Below, piece by piece: positions 25,175-36,769 of a DNA stretch of 64,000 bases (within the stretch, counting starts at the first letter, position 1; each line of letters begins with the position of its first letter). The stretch lies in NCBI RefSeq assembly GCF_000283155.1, contig NW_004454159.1:23999837-24063836 (forward strand), read 5' to 3'. The translations under genes were made by a program, and so were the position numbers. Source of the DNA: Ceratotherium simum simum. Its lineage: Eukaryota > Chordata > Mammalia > Perissodactyla > Rhinocerotidae. The notes under the pieces are model-generated. The model saw only the letters and a program-made list of their open reading frames with translations, had not been told where the DNA came from and did no database searches.

Positions 25175-25250
25175 CATTATAACAATAACTACCATTTATT
25201 AAACAGTGACTCTGGCCCAATTCTTTAATGTAAATTATTTTCAATTGTTT
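25175..25250 (-). mobile_element. MIR fragment, antisense
   Basis: ATAACAATAACTACCATTTA followed by AAACAGTGACTCTGGCCC and AATTCTTTAATGTAAATTAT corresponds to the 3' part of MIR read in antisense. Only this part is preserved. Confidence 0.5.
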
Positions 25251-25419
25251 CTTTTTCTTTGTGCCAATAATTTCAAGATCTCATTATCTTCTACTGTCAT
25301 TCATTCATCAAATATAGGATACATTTTAATAATGACCACTTTCTCAGAATATGAATTGTCAGGCTTCAAAATTATGAATCACATTCTTTCTTTTGTAGAA
25401 TGGGGGGAATTTTCCATAC

Positions 25420-25505
25420 ACACACATTCACCTATACATATATACATATATTCCGTTTTACATATGTAGATATATTCTCATATATGTATACTGCTGTGTG
25501 TGTGT
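25420..25505. repeat. CA/TA-rich low-complexity tract
   Basis: Alternating purine-pyrimidine text: ACACACACATT, TATACATATATACATATAT, ATATATTCTCATATATGTAT and GTGTGTGTGT. Confidence 0.85.
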
Positions 25506-25780
25506 AGAGGCTTGTTAAGTGTTTTAAAAGGTACCATTTCCTCTGTGAAGATGCACCATGCTGTTCTGACATTGTTATATTGCTGCGGCAATTTAATTCA
25601 ATTATCTGGCTGGCATCTTGACTTTGATAAAGCTGGTGTAAGTTTCCCAGCTGAACAAAAAGACTGCATTCATTTCTTGTCATTGTATGAGGCTCCTATT
25701 AAATCAATGCAATCCTGTGGCCATGGAGAACACTGGGAAGTCTCGGCAGCGTTGCCAGCCCAGTAGCCTTGGTTGATTTC
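25506..25780. other. Candidate conserved non-coding element (single-copy block)
   Basis: A balanced-composition block lying between low-complexity DNA and AT-rich sequence, with no repeat signature. It has homeodomain-like cores (CAATTTAATTCAATTATC), an E-box CAGCTG in TTTCCCAGCTGAACAAAAAG and a CCATGG. An 88-codon plus-strand frame (25500-25766) and an 83-codon minus-strand frame overlap it and have no domains. Conservation cannot be tested here, so the call is only a flag. Confidence 0.3.
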
Positions 25781-28484
25781 GTGAACCAGGCTTTTTCTGT
25801 TCAAGTAGCCATCTGCTTTCAAATCCTACTCCTCAGTAACAGGAGGTGCTATCTTGGTGAAACCTATCAACTTTCTTGATAGTGGCCACTATCTTTTCCA
25901 GAGGAAGATCTTAATATGGACTCACAAATGATCTCAGTAAGAAAAGTCAAGCCACAAAGGAAATCTCTGAACACTGTATTTCCAGTTTCACATCTGGGAT
26001 AATATTGTAGTCTGTGATAACCATGTGCATGTGTATGTGTGTGTATTGGGTTGAGTGTGAAGGAAGGAGCAATTCCCCTTTCAGAATGTCAATCACACTC
26101 TCCAGGCCCTTCTTCATGAATAATGAGAACAGTGAGATTCAAGTGCATTCTAATAACCTTGATAGAGAATGTTGTGATTACTCAGAGGACACAATGAAAG
26201 AGGAAACAGGCTCTCACTTGATGGGACTTTTCAAACAGTTGCATGGCATGCTGCCTTTTCCTTCCCTTTACAGGTTCAGAATAATATTACACATTGACGG
26301 ACATTTCTTGAGACAAGTAAACATGTTTTCTCTCACTATTCCTATTCCAGGTAAGAAAAATAAACCATAGATATGAGGAATAAAATGAATGCGAAGGAAA
26401 CATTAAGAGAACATTAATATTCCCTTCCCTCTCTTAGTATATTTACTCCATTAACTCTGATCATATCAGTGCCTCTGTGAATATTTTCATATTTTAGTCA
26501 TTTAAAAAGTTATCTTTTCCAGACTTTAATTTTAAGATTTGTAAACTGACATCAAGACAGCAAAATTTCTCTGCCAAAAAGAAGTGGGGAAAAACAAATA
26601 GTTAAAGAAAGCAAAACACAGCAAAAATATGCTAGTACAATCAAGGAAAATGATTGGAGGACAGGAAATGAACTTAACAGAAGTTTTAAAATATTGATAT
26701 GCCTGCGTTGAGACAGTCCAAATTCTGCTGTTTGTTAGGAATAAGGATGAGGATTAGATAAGAAAAAATGTACCAAGAACTATCACTAATAATTCCACTT
26801 AGGAAAGTAGTAGAAGGAGCAGCAGGAGCTTTGGGTAACTGGAAGAGGTAGTGGACATTTCCACAAAAGTAGAAGCTCCCACATGCCCTCTTCTGAGTAA
26901 CTGTAAAGGACAAGGAAAACCACTGTATTCACCATTCGGGTGGTTCCCTAATGGTCATAAAGGGAAAGCTAAGCACTCCCATAAACACTCAGAGGTAATT
27001 ATCTCCAGTAGCAAACTGAAAATGAATCAAACAGAAGATGAAAGATGAAATAAGTTTGAGAGCAAATGGGAGGGAAACATTGCTTATGCAGAGCCTCAGC
27101 TGCCATCCTCCCCACCTCCACCTGCAGACTTTTAATGCAAGTGTCAAAAAACATACTATACATACATTTCTCTCCTCTATCGCTGGAAAGTGGAAATAAT
27201 TGCAAAGGTGAGAGAACAACTAAATTGGTCACAATGAATGGGTCAGCTTCTTCAAATTGAGTTAGAGGAATTATCTGAAGCCAATGGACAGGAATACCTC
27301 CCAGACACAGTGGAATGAATAGAAGTTCAGGACATTTAACAAAGCCTGGACGCAAATGAATGCAGAGACCACAGAGTCCTGCCGAACCCCGCCCCCCGAT
27401 CTGCAGCCTCCTCTACCTCCACTCCATGCACTGCAGAAATTCAGTCCTCACCATGAATCTCAGAGGGAAGACAGATTTCAAATGAGGAAGGAATCAAGTA
27501 GAACTTACTACACTGCTTCAGTGCAAATAAAAGGTCTAGACAGAACTGCCAAATTAGCAAGTTATGCAAGAACAAGATGAAGGAAAAAAATAGGCAGCAT
27601 TTAGGCAAAGTTAACTGCAGCAAAAAGAGAAAGCAAATAAAAGAACACAGCATGTAACGAACAGAGGGTGGATTTACCCTGAAAGAAAACACAACCCAAG
27701 AACTCACAAAACTCAAAAACCTTATCAGTCCACAAGCATTCCCTAAAGAGACATCAATTCTGAAAACACTGGGTTTGTATGTTCAGAGAAATTACTGAAA
27801 TACCCTTTGAAATCAAAATTTTTATTGAGGGGAAAAAAATCAAAACTATTTTAAAGGGTGAAAAACTATTTAAAAAATTGTAATGACAGATTGTAAAATT
27901 AATTAACAAGTTTGCTAGATAATTAGATAATTTCTACCAAATAAGCTGTTATTCATATTTAGGTTAGAAATAACAGCTTCTTTCTAACCATATTTTTGAC
28001 ACAGGAAGCTCATGATTAAAGAGACACCATAGCTGTCTACATATTACTTTCAAGTTTAAAAAAAATCACTTTCAAAGATGTACAAAATTATTTTTCTCAC
28101 ATTGTCTTTCTTTTCTTACAAAATGAGATTTATGACAGAATTAGTTTATAAATGTTGATTTTGTGAAAGTACAACTGATATATGTATGCTTTCTATTAAT
28201 TTCTGCTCATTCTTCAATTTTTTCAGATACAATAATGATATATAATAGTAGAAGTGGAAGGAAGTTAGAGTCATAGAGTCCAGATCAGAGTTGTCATTAA
28301 CTGACTGCCATCTTGAGAAAGGCTCTTGGGTTTTCACTTTTCTCTTATAAAAATACCAACTTTTGACCTGTAAGTTCTCTTTAAAGAAAAGACTAAAAAT
28401 CCTTTAACGTTTCATATTTTTTCTAACTCTTGGATCATCTGAAAAAAGTTAATGGTCCAAAATGCTCTAGGGAAGGTTTCTATT
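25781..28484. other. Nothing assigned
   Basis: About 2.7 kb. The longest frame is 118 codons on the plus strand (26014-26370), beginning in a TG-rich stretch, with no recognisable domain. A 118-codon minus-strand frame (26999-27355) is also domainless. 26500-27720 is A/purine-rich. I find no splice-flanked exon that I would defend. Confidence 0.45.
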
Positions 28485-28620
28485 AGTGAGAATTGCACCA
28501 GACCTAGAGTCACAAAACCAATAATTTAGTCCTAGTTCTGCCACTCACTCATCTTTGATGTTGGGAATGTTGTCCCTTCTCTGAGCCTCTATTTCCTCCT
28601 GGATAAAAACAGACAGTTCA
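28485..28620 (+). mobile_element. MIR-family SINE, sense
   Basis: TTGCACCAGACCTAGAGTCA, TAGTCCTAGTTCTGCCACTC, TTCTCTGAGCCTCTATTTCC and TCCTGGATAAAAA follow the sense MIR order (…CTGGGTTC…CTCTGCCACT…CTCTCTGTGCCTCAGTTTCC TCATCTGTAAAAT…). Confidence 0.65.
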
Positions 28621-28621
28621 G

Positions 28622-28695
28622 TGAGGTTTTTTCCTTCTTCTCTTCGTCCTCCCCTTTCTCCTCCTCCTTCTCCTTCTCCTCTTCTTCTTCACCCT
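28622..28695. repeat. Pyrimidine tract, (TCC/TTC)n
   Basis: Uninterrupted C/T text of TTC, TCC and CTT units. The minus-strand frame through it encodes a run of Arg and Lys and is an artefact of the repeat. Confidence 0.92.
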
Positions 28696-29079
28696 TTTAA
28701 GCTTTAGAGACTTCTTTGAGGATCTTGTAAACCTAAAAAACTTCTTCCCATGAAAATAGACATATGCACAATGTTTTGCACATAATTTTAGTGAGTCTTT
28801 TTTTAGAGAGCGGTCCATCAACCCCATATTAAGAATTCCATGAAGTAGATAATCTGTCAGGTCATTGCCAGCACTAACATGGTGGAAATCCATCTCACTA
28901 TTCTAAGACAACTAGCAGGATTTCATTTTATGACATCAGAAGATCTTTTCACAATATTAATAATTTACCTTTTTCTATGTTTCTTTCCTCTCATATAAAT
29001 TTTTCATAAAGTGGTTAGAAGTATATCATTTTGACTATGATCCTGTGTTAAGTCATTTATTTAAAGATTTCAGGATGTG
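28696..29079. other. AT-rich spacer, nothing assigned
   Basis: No gene, RNA gene or repeat recognised between the pyrimidine tract and the next MIR. Confidence 0.5.
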
Positions 29080-29250
29080 AAATGAGAGGCAGTATGGTAC
29101 AGTGAATAAAATCCTTGGCTTATGAATCTATGCATCTGAGTTATACTCTTTGATCTCAAGTGTTCTCTGTAACTTTCAGTAATCACTTTACAGTTTCTTT
29201 CATAATAATGATGATGAAACTTGCCTCCAAGATTTCTAAGGTGATTTCCT
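29080..29250 (+). mobile_element. MIR SINE, sense, diverged
   Basis: GAGGCAGTATGGTACAGTGA, ATAAAATCCTTGGCTTATGA, then TCTGAGTTATACTC, AACTTTCAGTAATCACTTTA and ATAATAATGATGATGAAACT follow the MIR head-to-tail order. Confidence 0.6.
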
Positions 29251-29319
29251 ACTCTGAATTTTTATTATGAGTTAATAATAGAGGAACCATAAAGACTGTT
29301 GTTTTTATTTACGTGGATA

Positions 29320-30030
29320 TGATACCATTTGGAATTTTATCAAGTGGTTTACAGTGAACTCAGTTCGTGCAAATTCCCAGATTTGTTTGGCGGAGCGCAC
29401 CCAGGATTAGGCAGCCAGAGTCAGGCTCACCTGAACGTATCCAGCCTCTTCTATGCCTGGATCAGCAGTCCAGACCACGTGGCTTGCCTGTGCATGCAAG
29501 CCCAAGTTATGTTGCTAGTCTTGTTTCCTGACAACCACGGCTTCCTCAGCCTCCCCAGAAATGAAGGCTAGCATTGCACACAGCTTCCCTTATAATATCA
29601 CCGGAGCTGTGGAGACTCTGGTTTCACTCACAGTTTCCAGATTCAGACGAGGCATCATGCTGTGGGAAGAGAGATCTGGTTTCTTCAGTGACTGCTAGGA
29701 GAAGTTACATAAAGTTCCTTGAAATGGTGGAGAAATTAATCCCCCTCAGACAAACTTTGAATATCAAGAAAGAGGATATTGGAAGGAGCAAGAAGATAAA
29801 TTCCTTGTCTTTTTTCCACCCTGACAGCTTCTCTGGCAACATCCAGAGTGACCAAGAAGTCAGTTGTATTTTCTTGTTGAGCTTTCCTCAGTAGGCATCC
29901 TTTATCCACTCTCCCTCCTCCCTTCTCCCTGGCCCTTTTCTCTCCACTCTTGCTGCCCTGGTATTGCACCACCCAATAAAGTATAGCAGGTAAGCTTTAC
30001 CTCGGGCTCTGTTTTCTAATTTATGCAAGG
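29320..30030 (+). mobile_element. LTR-like block, family unassigned
   Basis: A GC-richer 0.7 kb block with the texture of a retroviral LTR. Near its right end a pyrimidine-rich stretch (CTCCCTCCTCCCTTCTCCCT) is followed by CACCACCCAATAAAGTATAG, a polyadenylation signal, and then by TACCTCGGGCTCTGTTTTCT, which looks like an R/U5 junction. No primer-binding site, gag/pol remnant or second copy was found nearby, so at most it would be a solitary LTR. A frame of 106 codons (29574-29894) has no recognised domain. Confidence 0.33.
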
Positions 30031-30486
30031 CTCAGACAGATTGTAATGCCTAGGATCTTCCTACAGGGAAATTAGAGGAAAATGACAGCTGGGCAAGTAG
30101 AGAAAACTGAGCAGTATGGCTTAACTCCAAATTTGAACTTGTTACAAATGTGTGAGCACATCAATAGTCAAGGAGTCTGCATACTGTTTCCAAAGTCTGT
30201 AAGGTCACTCTTCTATTCTACATTAATCTGACCCTGATAGTCTTACTCTCTCCAGAGTTTATTTATTATCTGTTATTTATTTGAGGGGAGAGGCATTTTA
30301 TAAAGAAAGTAGAGAAAATGAAGAAGAAATAGGCAAATAAAAGAGATCATATAAGAAATGGAAAAACATTAGATGACAGGAAAATATTAATCTCCTATAC
30401 TTTAATGCCTAATCTATGGAAGCCTAAATTAAACATATTGTGTGTACATTAAAACAAAAGATATTTAAGTTTAAAAAATTTGATTT
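30031..30486. other. Nothing assigned
   Basis: AT-rich sequence without gene or repeat signature. Confidence 0.5.
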
Positions 30487-30500
30487 AAGTTCATCTTTTA

Positions 30501-30672
30501 TTTTTTATTTTATTTTATTTATTTATTTATTTTGTGAGGAAGACTGGCCCTGAGCTAACATCCGTGCCCATCTTCCTCTGCTTTATGTGGGACGCAACAA
30601 CGGCATGGCCCGAACCCGGGCCGCCAGCAGCGAGCACATGCACTTAACCACTATGCAACAGGGCCCGCCCCT
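30501..30672 (-). mobile_element. ERE SINE, antisense, with internal deletion
   Basis: Read on the minus strand: GGGCGGGCCCTGTTGCATAG, GGTTAAGTGCATGTGCTCGC, GGCCCGGGTTCGGGCCATGC, then the body phrase and a (TAAA)n tail at 30505-30532. At 172 bp it is short; bases between the B-box-like region and the middle are missing. AAGTTCATCTTTTA at 30487-30500 and AAATTCGTCTTTTA at 30673-30686 (12 of 14 identical) are the target duplication. Confidence 0.95.
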
Positions 30673-30686
30673 AAATTCGTCTTTTA

Positions 30687-32384
30687 AAAACAAAACCATC
30701 TTAAAGCCCATCAATCTTTATTCAGTGAAGTAATAAACCACAGTATTGCTTCGTGATGGACATGGAAATGCACCATCTATGTCTCCCTTCATAGAATGAC
30801 TTCTTGCCTCTGTTTATGGGAGTCTTGTCAGCCGAAACCCTTCACCTGCCAGCCACTTTGGGGACTGCCTCAGTCGCAGAGAGCAAACTCACCTACGATC
30901 ATGATCATGCCCTTCCTGAGTCAGCACGCTTAGCGAATGATGGAGAGGATTATAAAGGCCTGGTCATTTGTCCCAATGAGGAACATTTATGATGAATCAT
31001 TTGAGCTCCAGAGTTCCCTGTGGGGTCAACCAAGTCTGTTGTTGGCTTGCATTATACCTCAACTGCTCTCTCTGCCCAATCTATCTCCCTATCCCCTAAA
31101 CACCTAAGTGTTTAGGTGTCCTAAAGACATCCCTTAATAATATATCATTCACGGTAAATTCTACACACTACTCTTCTCCACATTAATTTCTTTGTGTGAA
31201 TTTGTGTGTGTGTGTATGTGAGACAAAGGTCTATAAAAGTGCTTCCCTCCAGTCTTTAATTTACACACCTGGCCTCCAAGCAGAGGTGATAATAAAATAT
31301 ATAAGAATTTTAAAACTCAGATGCCAATCAAAACTGATACCTCTTGAAGACCCTTACTGTGCTTTAACCTTTTATTTGCTGGTTTGTGTGAAGGTCAGAG
31401 GAGGAACAATCAATATGGAAGTATTTATATTTATATTGTTTACATTATATTTTAGCATCTGATATGGACATCCTGGGTCATCCTGTCTGACTATCAGTCC
31501 TCTCCTAAGTAAAGCAGGACCATCACTACATCAGGATCCTAATGTAGAGCCAGATTTAGGGCAGGAACACAGTGCTCTCTTTAATTTCAGATTTCCGCTG
31601 GAGAAAAAGGCAAGGAAATATGTACAGTTTTCCACAGTGGCAAAACTCATCATTTGGTAGCCCTCTAATTGACCTAGAGCCCACAGGATTGTCTCTTCTA
31701 CTATTGAAAAATACTTGTAGCTCTGCTCTGAAGAAGGCCACGCTACCAGATGCTTCAGCAAGGTACAGACAGGAAAGCGCCTTCACACAGAGTGGCCTAA
31801 AGGAAGCTGCTGGACTAGGCAGTGAATGCTCCTGCTGAGAGATTGCCTTCAAGCATTCTGCTCTCTACTTCTCATGGCTCACTGGAACACAAATCAACAC
31901 CAAACTACAGAAAAGAAAGAAAGAGGGAGAGACAGACAGACGGACAGAGAGACAGAGAAAGAGACAGAGACAGAGCGAGATTGAAAGCGCGACTGAGTGC
32001 GAGTGAAAATCTCTCTTTCTCTTTTCCCTTTTTTTTGGACTAAAAGCATTGACCAGAGATCCACATACTCTCTGACAGAAGGAATCTAAATTGTCAATAT
32101 TAGGCAACTGAGACCTCCCTTTCTAAACTAGAAGTCAACACAGTAAAAATCACTAGAATGAGGATAGTATTCTGTAGTTAAAAAGCAAGAGAAAATTCTA
32201 AGGAATTTAAGTAAATGTGCCTTTGTAAACTAGATTTGCTTTAAGAAATAGCCAAAAACTTTAAAAAAATTTTTTAATTCATATTCTCAACAATATTTGG
32301 GGATGCATTGTATTGATAAAATATTTAGATGAAACAGGAAAACTTGCTTTAGGTTTATAAACCCAATTGCTGAATGTAAAATAT
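30687..32384. other. Nothing assigned apart from simple repeats
   Basis: It contains a short GT run (31200-31217), an 8-bp-stem hairpin (31100-31119), a GA-rich tract (31908-31980) and frames up to 98 codons without known motifs. Confidence 0.45.
31908..31980. repeat. Purine-rich tract, (GA)/(GACA)n
   Basis: AAAGAAAGAAAGAGGGAGAG followed by GACAGACAGACGGACAGAGA and related units; almost no pyrimidine except C of GACA. It ends at about 31980, next to GCGCGACTGAGTGCGAGTG. Confidence 0.9.
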
Positions 32385-32632
32385 TTTTTACATGTGAATA
32401 TTGTTGTAACTGAGTAGGATAATGTACTTATTCTTAGGAGATGAATGTTAATATTTTCAGGGTTTAAATGTTACAGGTAAATAGCTAAATATTTAGTGTG
32501 GGAGTGGAGAGAGAGGAAGAAAGTGAGAGAAACCGAGCAATTGGGTCAAAATATTATCAACTATGGATTTAACCTTTCAGCTTTTCCTTATGTTTAAAAA
32601 TATTCAAATTAAAACTTAGAAAAAAGGAAAAT
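32385..32632 (+). mobile_element. Old L1 (L1M) 3' terminal part, sense
   Basis: GTAACTGAGTAGGATAATGT, ATTCTTAGGAGATGAATGTT, GGGTTTAAATGTTACAGG, GAGAGAGAGGAAGAAAGTG, AATATTATCAACTATGGATT and TATTCAAATTAAAACTTAGA follow the 3' terminal UTR of old mammalian L1s and end in an A-rich tail. Confidence 0.65.
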
Positions 32633-33340
32633 CATAAACTTAATCATAAAGGCAGGAGTAAAAATTAAGAATGCATTCATAATAAATACACTGTTATACT
32701 GTGTATTTTCATGAGAATAAATATCATATATATTTTTTTTGTTCTACAGTTGGCATTGTGATCCTAAATAGCTTTAGAAAGTGATTGAAAAAAAAGAAGC
32801 CAATTTGGTGACTCACTCTGAAAAGAACAGCTATTTCTACTGTTAAACAAATGGGTTTAAACCTATAGAGATTCTATTCTCAGCAGATCTCTCCTAAGCC
32901 CACCATGTGTCCATATGCAGAGTAATAACTTCATTTGACTGTCAAGTTGATGTATGTTTGAATTGCACCAATCAAATATCAATATTATTTTTTGAAATGT
33001 GAGCCTGATGGAACTCTTAACGAAAAAAAAGGGTAATTTATGCATTTTGGCTACATTGCTAAGATATTTGGAGTACTGCTTTTTTCTCCCTGCAGCCCTG
33101 CAGAATACTCAGTACATAACTCCTAGGTACAGTGGAATACTTCAAATGTGAAAAAATTTATTTAACAATCTTAATGACACCACAAAAAAATCCTAACCCT
33201 GTCTCCTTATGCTTGCCATTCCTTTGATGCAAATTAAAATTGTGATTTCTCCTGTGACATGCAAATAATACTGGAACACATAACAAATTATATTTAATTT
33301 TTTTAAATACTACAATGTGAATTAACTGATCAGATCTTTT
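32633..33340. other. AT-rich sequence, nothing assigned
   Basis: No gene or repeat recognised; a T-run lies at about 32731-32740. Confidence 0.5.
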
Positions 33341-33356
33341 CTAAAAGCAGATTTTT

Positions 33357-33626
33357 TTTTTAGAACAAATTTTTTTTTTGAGGAAGATTGGCCCTGAGCT
33401 AACATCTGTTGCCAATCATCCTCCTCTTTTCCCGTTTTTCTCCCCAAAGCCCCAGTAGATAGTTGTATGTGATAGTTGTACACCCTTCTTATTGTTCTAT
33501 GTGGGATGCCGCCTCAGTATGGCTTGATGAGCAGCACATAGGTCCGTGCCCAGGATCGGAACCGGCAAACCCTGGGCTGCGGAAGCAGAGCACACAAACT
33601 TAACCACTATGCCACCAGGCAGGCCC
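33357..33626 (-). mobile_element. ERE SINE, antisense, long-middle type, perfect target duplication
   Basis: Read on the minus strand: GGGCCTGCCTGGTGGCATAG, GTTAAGTTTGTGTGCTCTGC, then GCTCATCAAGCCATACTGAG, the ACAACTATCACATACAACTA block, CTGGGGCTTTGGGG and the TTAGCTCAGGGCCAATC phrase, ending in an A-rich tail (T-run at 33357-33388 on this strand). The 16-bp duplication CTAAAAGCAGATTTTT is perfect at 33341-33356 and 33627-33642. Confidence 0.98.
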
Positions 33627-33642
33627 CTAAAAGCAGATTTTT

Positions 33643-33949
33643 GACAAGAGTAAGAGAGCAAACATGAGTCAAGCATAACAATCAAAATTTGGAAAGAAAA
33701 AGTATTTTTACTCTATTTAAAAAAATTCTTTTAGACTGTATTTAGAGTGCCTTCATGAGAAGTGTTGCCTAGAGAATAATTGCATTATAATTTATCATTT
33801 GCTTAACATCTGTAGTTTTAAAAAATAAAACATATCTTTTCTACATATTTAAATCCATTTTAATTGTGAAATATTTTAAACACATTTAAAAATCAAAGAC
33901 TAATATCAGATTTAATAAACGTTAATGTTTTGACATATTTTTTTCACAT
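33643..33949. other. AT-rich spacer, nothing assigned
   Basis: No gene or repeat recognised. Confidence 0.5.
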
Positions 33950-35395
33950 CATTTAGTTAAAAATTCATTAATCCTGCACTTGTAACTAGACTTGTGCCTT
34001 TACTGATACAATCTCTCTCTTCCCTTTCCAGAGGTGACAACTGTGCGTAGGTTGATAATTCCTCTTTCCACCCATGTTTTTATACATTCACTACACCTAT
34101 GTGTTTTCATTAATATATGGTATTGATTTGGATGTTTTTAGTGTTTATCATCACAGGTAGCTTGCTTTTTTTTCGCTTAATATTGTTTTCAATATTTATC
34201 TACATGTATTCACGTGGCTCTATTTCGTTAATTTTACCTATTAAATAGCTTTCTATTACACGAATCTACCTTAGATTTTTAATCCATCTTCTGTTTATAG
34301 GCAGTAAGAGTAATTTCAATATTTTGCTATTATACAGAAAGCTTCAGTCAACTGCCTTGTACACATCTCCTTATGCAGATATGTTAGATTTCCTCTAGTC
34401 TATAGAGAAGAATCTATCTAGAGGTAGAAATTATGGGTTGTAGAATATGTGTGAGTATCTTTGATTTTGGTACGTATTCCCAACTTTGTTACGCAAAGTA
34501 GTACCCATTTACACTACCACCAGAAATGTGAGGTGTCCCACATCCTCAAAAATATTTAGAACTGTCATACTTTAAAATATGTGACAATGTAATACAGTGA
34601 GAATGATATGACAATATAATGAGAATGGCATCTCATCAATTTTTAAATTTGCAACTCCATTTTTGCAAGTGAGGCTATTTCCAGATGTTTATTAGCCTTT
34701 ATCTGTTCACATCCTTTGATAATTTTACCCATTAGATTGTTTGTCTTAGTGATTTATATCATTTCTTTGTATATTCTAGATACTAACCTTTTGCCAGGTA
34801 TTTGGTTGTAAATAACTTTTGGTTTAGTTGGTCATTAAACCTTGTTTTATGTTGTCTTTTGTGTGTAAAAGTTTATTAATTTTATTGTTACCATATCTAT
34901 CAATCTTTACCTTTTTATTTTGTCTTTTGCAAGAAATCCTTACAAATCCTAAGGTTATAAATATATGCTCCTTTATTAAGGCTCTTGTAATTTTATTTTG
35001 CACATTTAGATCTTTATCGAGGATTTCTTATTCTATATGAGTGCAACATAAATCTAATGTGTCCCCTACCCCATGAATAGTCACTTTCTCCATTAGCCCT
35101 CTTTGAATGGGTCACACTTGATCTCCTGGTGTTGCTTCTGTCGTACGTAATCTCCTGTTGTGATTGGGGCTCTTTCTGTGCTCTATTCTGCCTGTTGGTC
35201 TAACTATGGTCTTTTCCAGAACTAGTAACAATCTTTTAGTTACTATAGTTCCATAGTAAATTCCCCAACTTTATTCTTCTTTAAAGTTACCTTTGCTGTT
35301 CTTAGTCCTTTTATCTTACACATGAATTTTAGAATCACCTTGTCAAATTTTAGATTCAGCCTGGAAGTTGTTAAATTTTGACCAAGAGATTCACA
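33950..35395 (-). mobile_element. Old L1 (L1MC/MD/ME-like), antisense
   Basis: The antisense L1 3'UTR and distal ORF2 order is preserved: CCAGAGGTGACAACTGTGCG, TAGCTTGCTTTTTTTCGCTT, ATTTACACTACCACCAGAAA, ATCCTTTGATAATTTTACCC, TATTCTAGATACTAACCTTT, TTGTAAAAGTTTATTAATTT-type text, TTTGCAAGAAATCC and CACATGAATTTTAGAATCAC. It spans about 1.45 kb with many indels and stops. No intact frame and no target duplication remain. Confidence 0.85.
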
Positions 35396-36550
35396 AAATA
35401 ATAAATCACAATGGTCAATAACCATTTTAAATGTAAGGTGAGAGAAGTCTCAATCTTCATGAGAACTGTAAAAGCATTCACTAACCTGAAATCTTTGCTA
35501 CATGTTGGTGATTTGGCCTCAGGACCTCAGGATAGTTCGTGTTCCATTCATAGTATAACCACAGAAAGTGATTTCATTTCTGGTGAACAAACCTCTTCAG
35601 ACCCGTGCAGCAGTAATATCCTTGGTTTTAATCTTCAATTACATGTATTTGCAATATTTTCCTGCTGAGAAAATGTGTGTTCGATTACCAAACTATATGT
35701 TTTATAAAGTAGCAAGTCATTTTTTCAAAGCAAAGTCATACCATATTTATTTAAACATGATATTTATTTAAAACCTAACCTAGTACAAAATCAAAGCATT
35801 GCATACAATGTTTTGCATACAATTTGGCATAACACTAATTTTATATTAAATTTTGTTTGTATTTTTTTACTTTTACAATCTTTGTTAATTCATCCCAGGA
35901 ATTATGATTTCTGCAAATCAAGTCAAACATGCTTTTCACATAAAATTTTCAGATCAGCATGTCACAGCCACTTCAGAATCTTACTTTGAAAAATGTATCA
36001 AAAGCATTGTCATCCCATAGGCCCTTAGGTTAGTGCCTAATAGCTGCAATGAGGAATCTAATTCTGGACTTTCTTTAGATGAAAATTAAAGTTTGGGATA
36101 CAGTGAGGAGATGAGTAAATGAAGGCTTTGTTAACTTTCATGTTACTGCATATTTGCCTTTGCAAAAAAAAGTACTTTTGTGCTGGTGGTTTTCAGGACA
36201 GACAGTGAACCTATCCAGGGCAGAATATAAGTATCAACTTCTGCCAACTCAGATCCTCCAGGAGAGACAGACCTTCTGCAAAATGAAGCAAATCTATATA
36301 CAAATCATGAGAGCATATCAAAATCAATTAAGTAAGCATACCATGGACATGGCCTCTAGATATGAACTAGGAGAAAACTGAAAGATCTATTTTATTTCAT
36401 AAGAAGACAAATATCCGTGACAAGTGAGTCATACAGGTTCTGCTCATGTAATCCTATGATGAAATACTGACTTGTTCGATTTAATTAGAAATTATTGAAT
36501 GGTTTCTACATCTTAGGTACTTTGTTAAAAGCCAAAACTACAATACCAAT
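35396..36550. other. Nothing assigned; 35880-36090 may be single-copy conserved DNA
   Basis: 35411-35770 has short frames without motifs. 35880-36090 is a block without repeat signatures, including GAATTATGATTTCTGCAAAT and CATGTCACAGCCACTTCAG. It is flagged for a conservation check only. Confidence 0.4.
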
Positions 36551-36551
36551 G

Positions 36552-36580
36552 GTGTTGTGTGTGTGTGTGTGTGTGTGTGT
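36552..36580. repeat. (GT)n microsatellite
   Basis: About 12 uninterrupted GT units, long enough to be polymorphic. Confidence 0.95.
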
Positions 36581-36769
36581 ATTAGTATTACACCTTATTT
36601 CAGAAAGCATTTGTACCTGCATAAGGATTTATAAAATACACAAAAATATCACAATGAATAAAAAACAGACAAATAAAAAGGCAACGAGGAAAATTAAGTG
36701 TAACTACAAAAGTGGCTAATATAAGTAGTTATGCCATAAAGTCCTCTTCAATTCTACAGGTAGGTCACT

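Noticed and set aside
26014..26370. 118-codon plus-strand frame
   Set aside because: Starts in a TG-rich stretch, has no domain and no supporting splice or transcript signals; length is within what chance allows in 64 kb.
26999..27355. 118-codon minus-strand frame
   Set aside because: No domain, and it overlaps frames on both strands; not defensible as coding.
28618..28893. 91-codon minus-strand frame with an Arg/Lys-rich end
   Set aside because: The basic run is a translation of the pyrimidine tract at 28622-28695.
31100..31119. Perfect 8-bp-stem hairpin ACACCTAA/TTAGGTGT with a 4-base loop
   Set aside because: Too short to suggest a structured RNA or terminator in a mammalian genome; expected by chance.
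31822..32107. 73- and 80-codon frames with Arg/Asp- or Leu/Ser/Cys-rich repeats
   Set aside because: Artefacts of the GA/GACA tract at 31908-31980.
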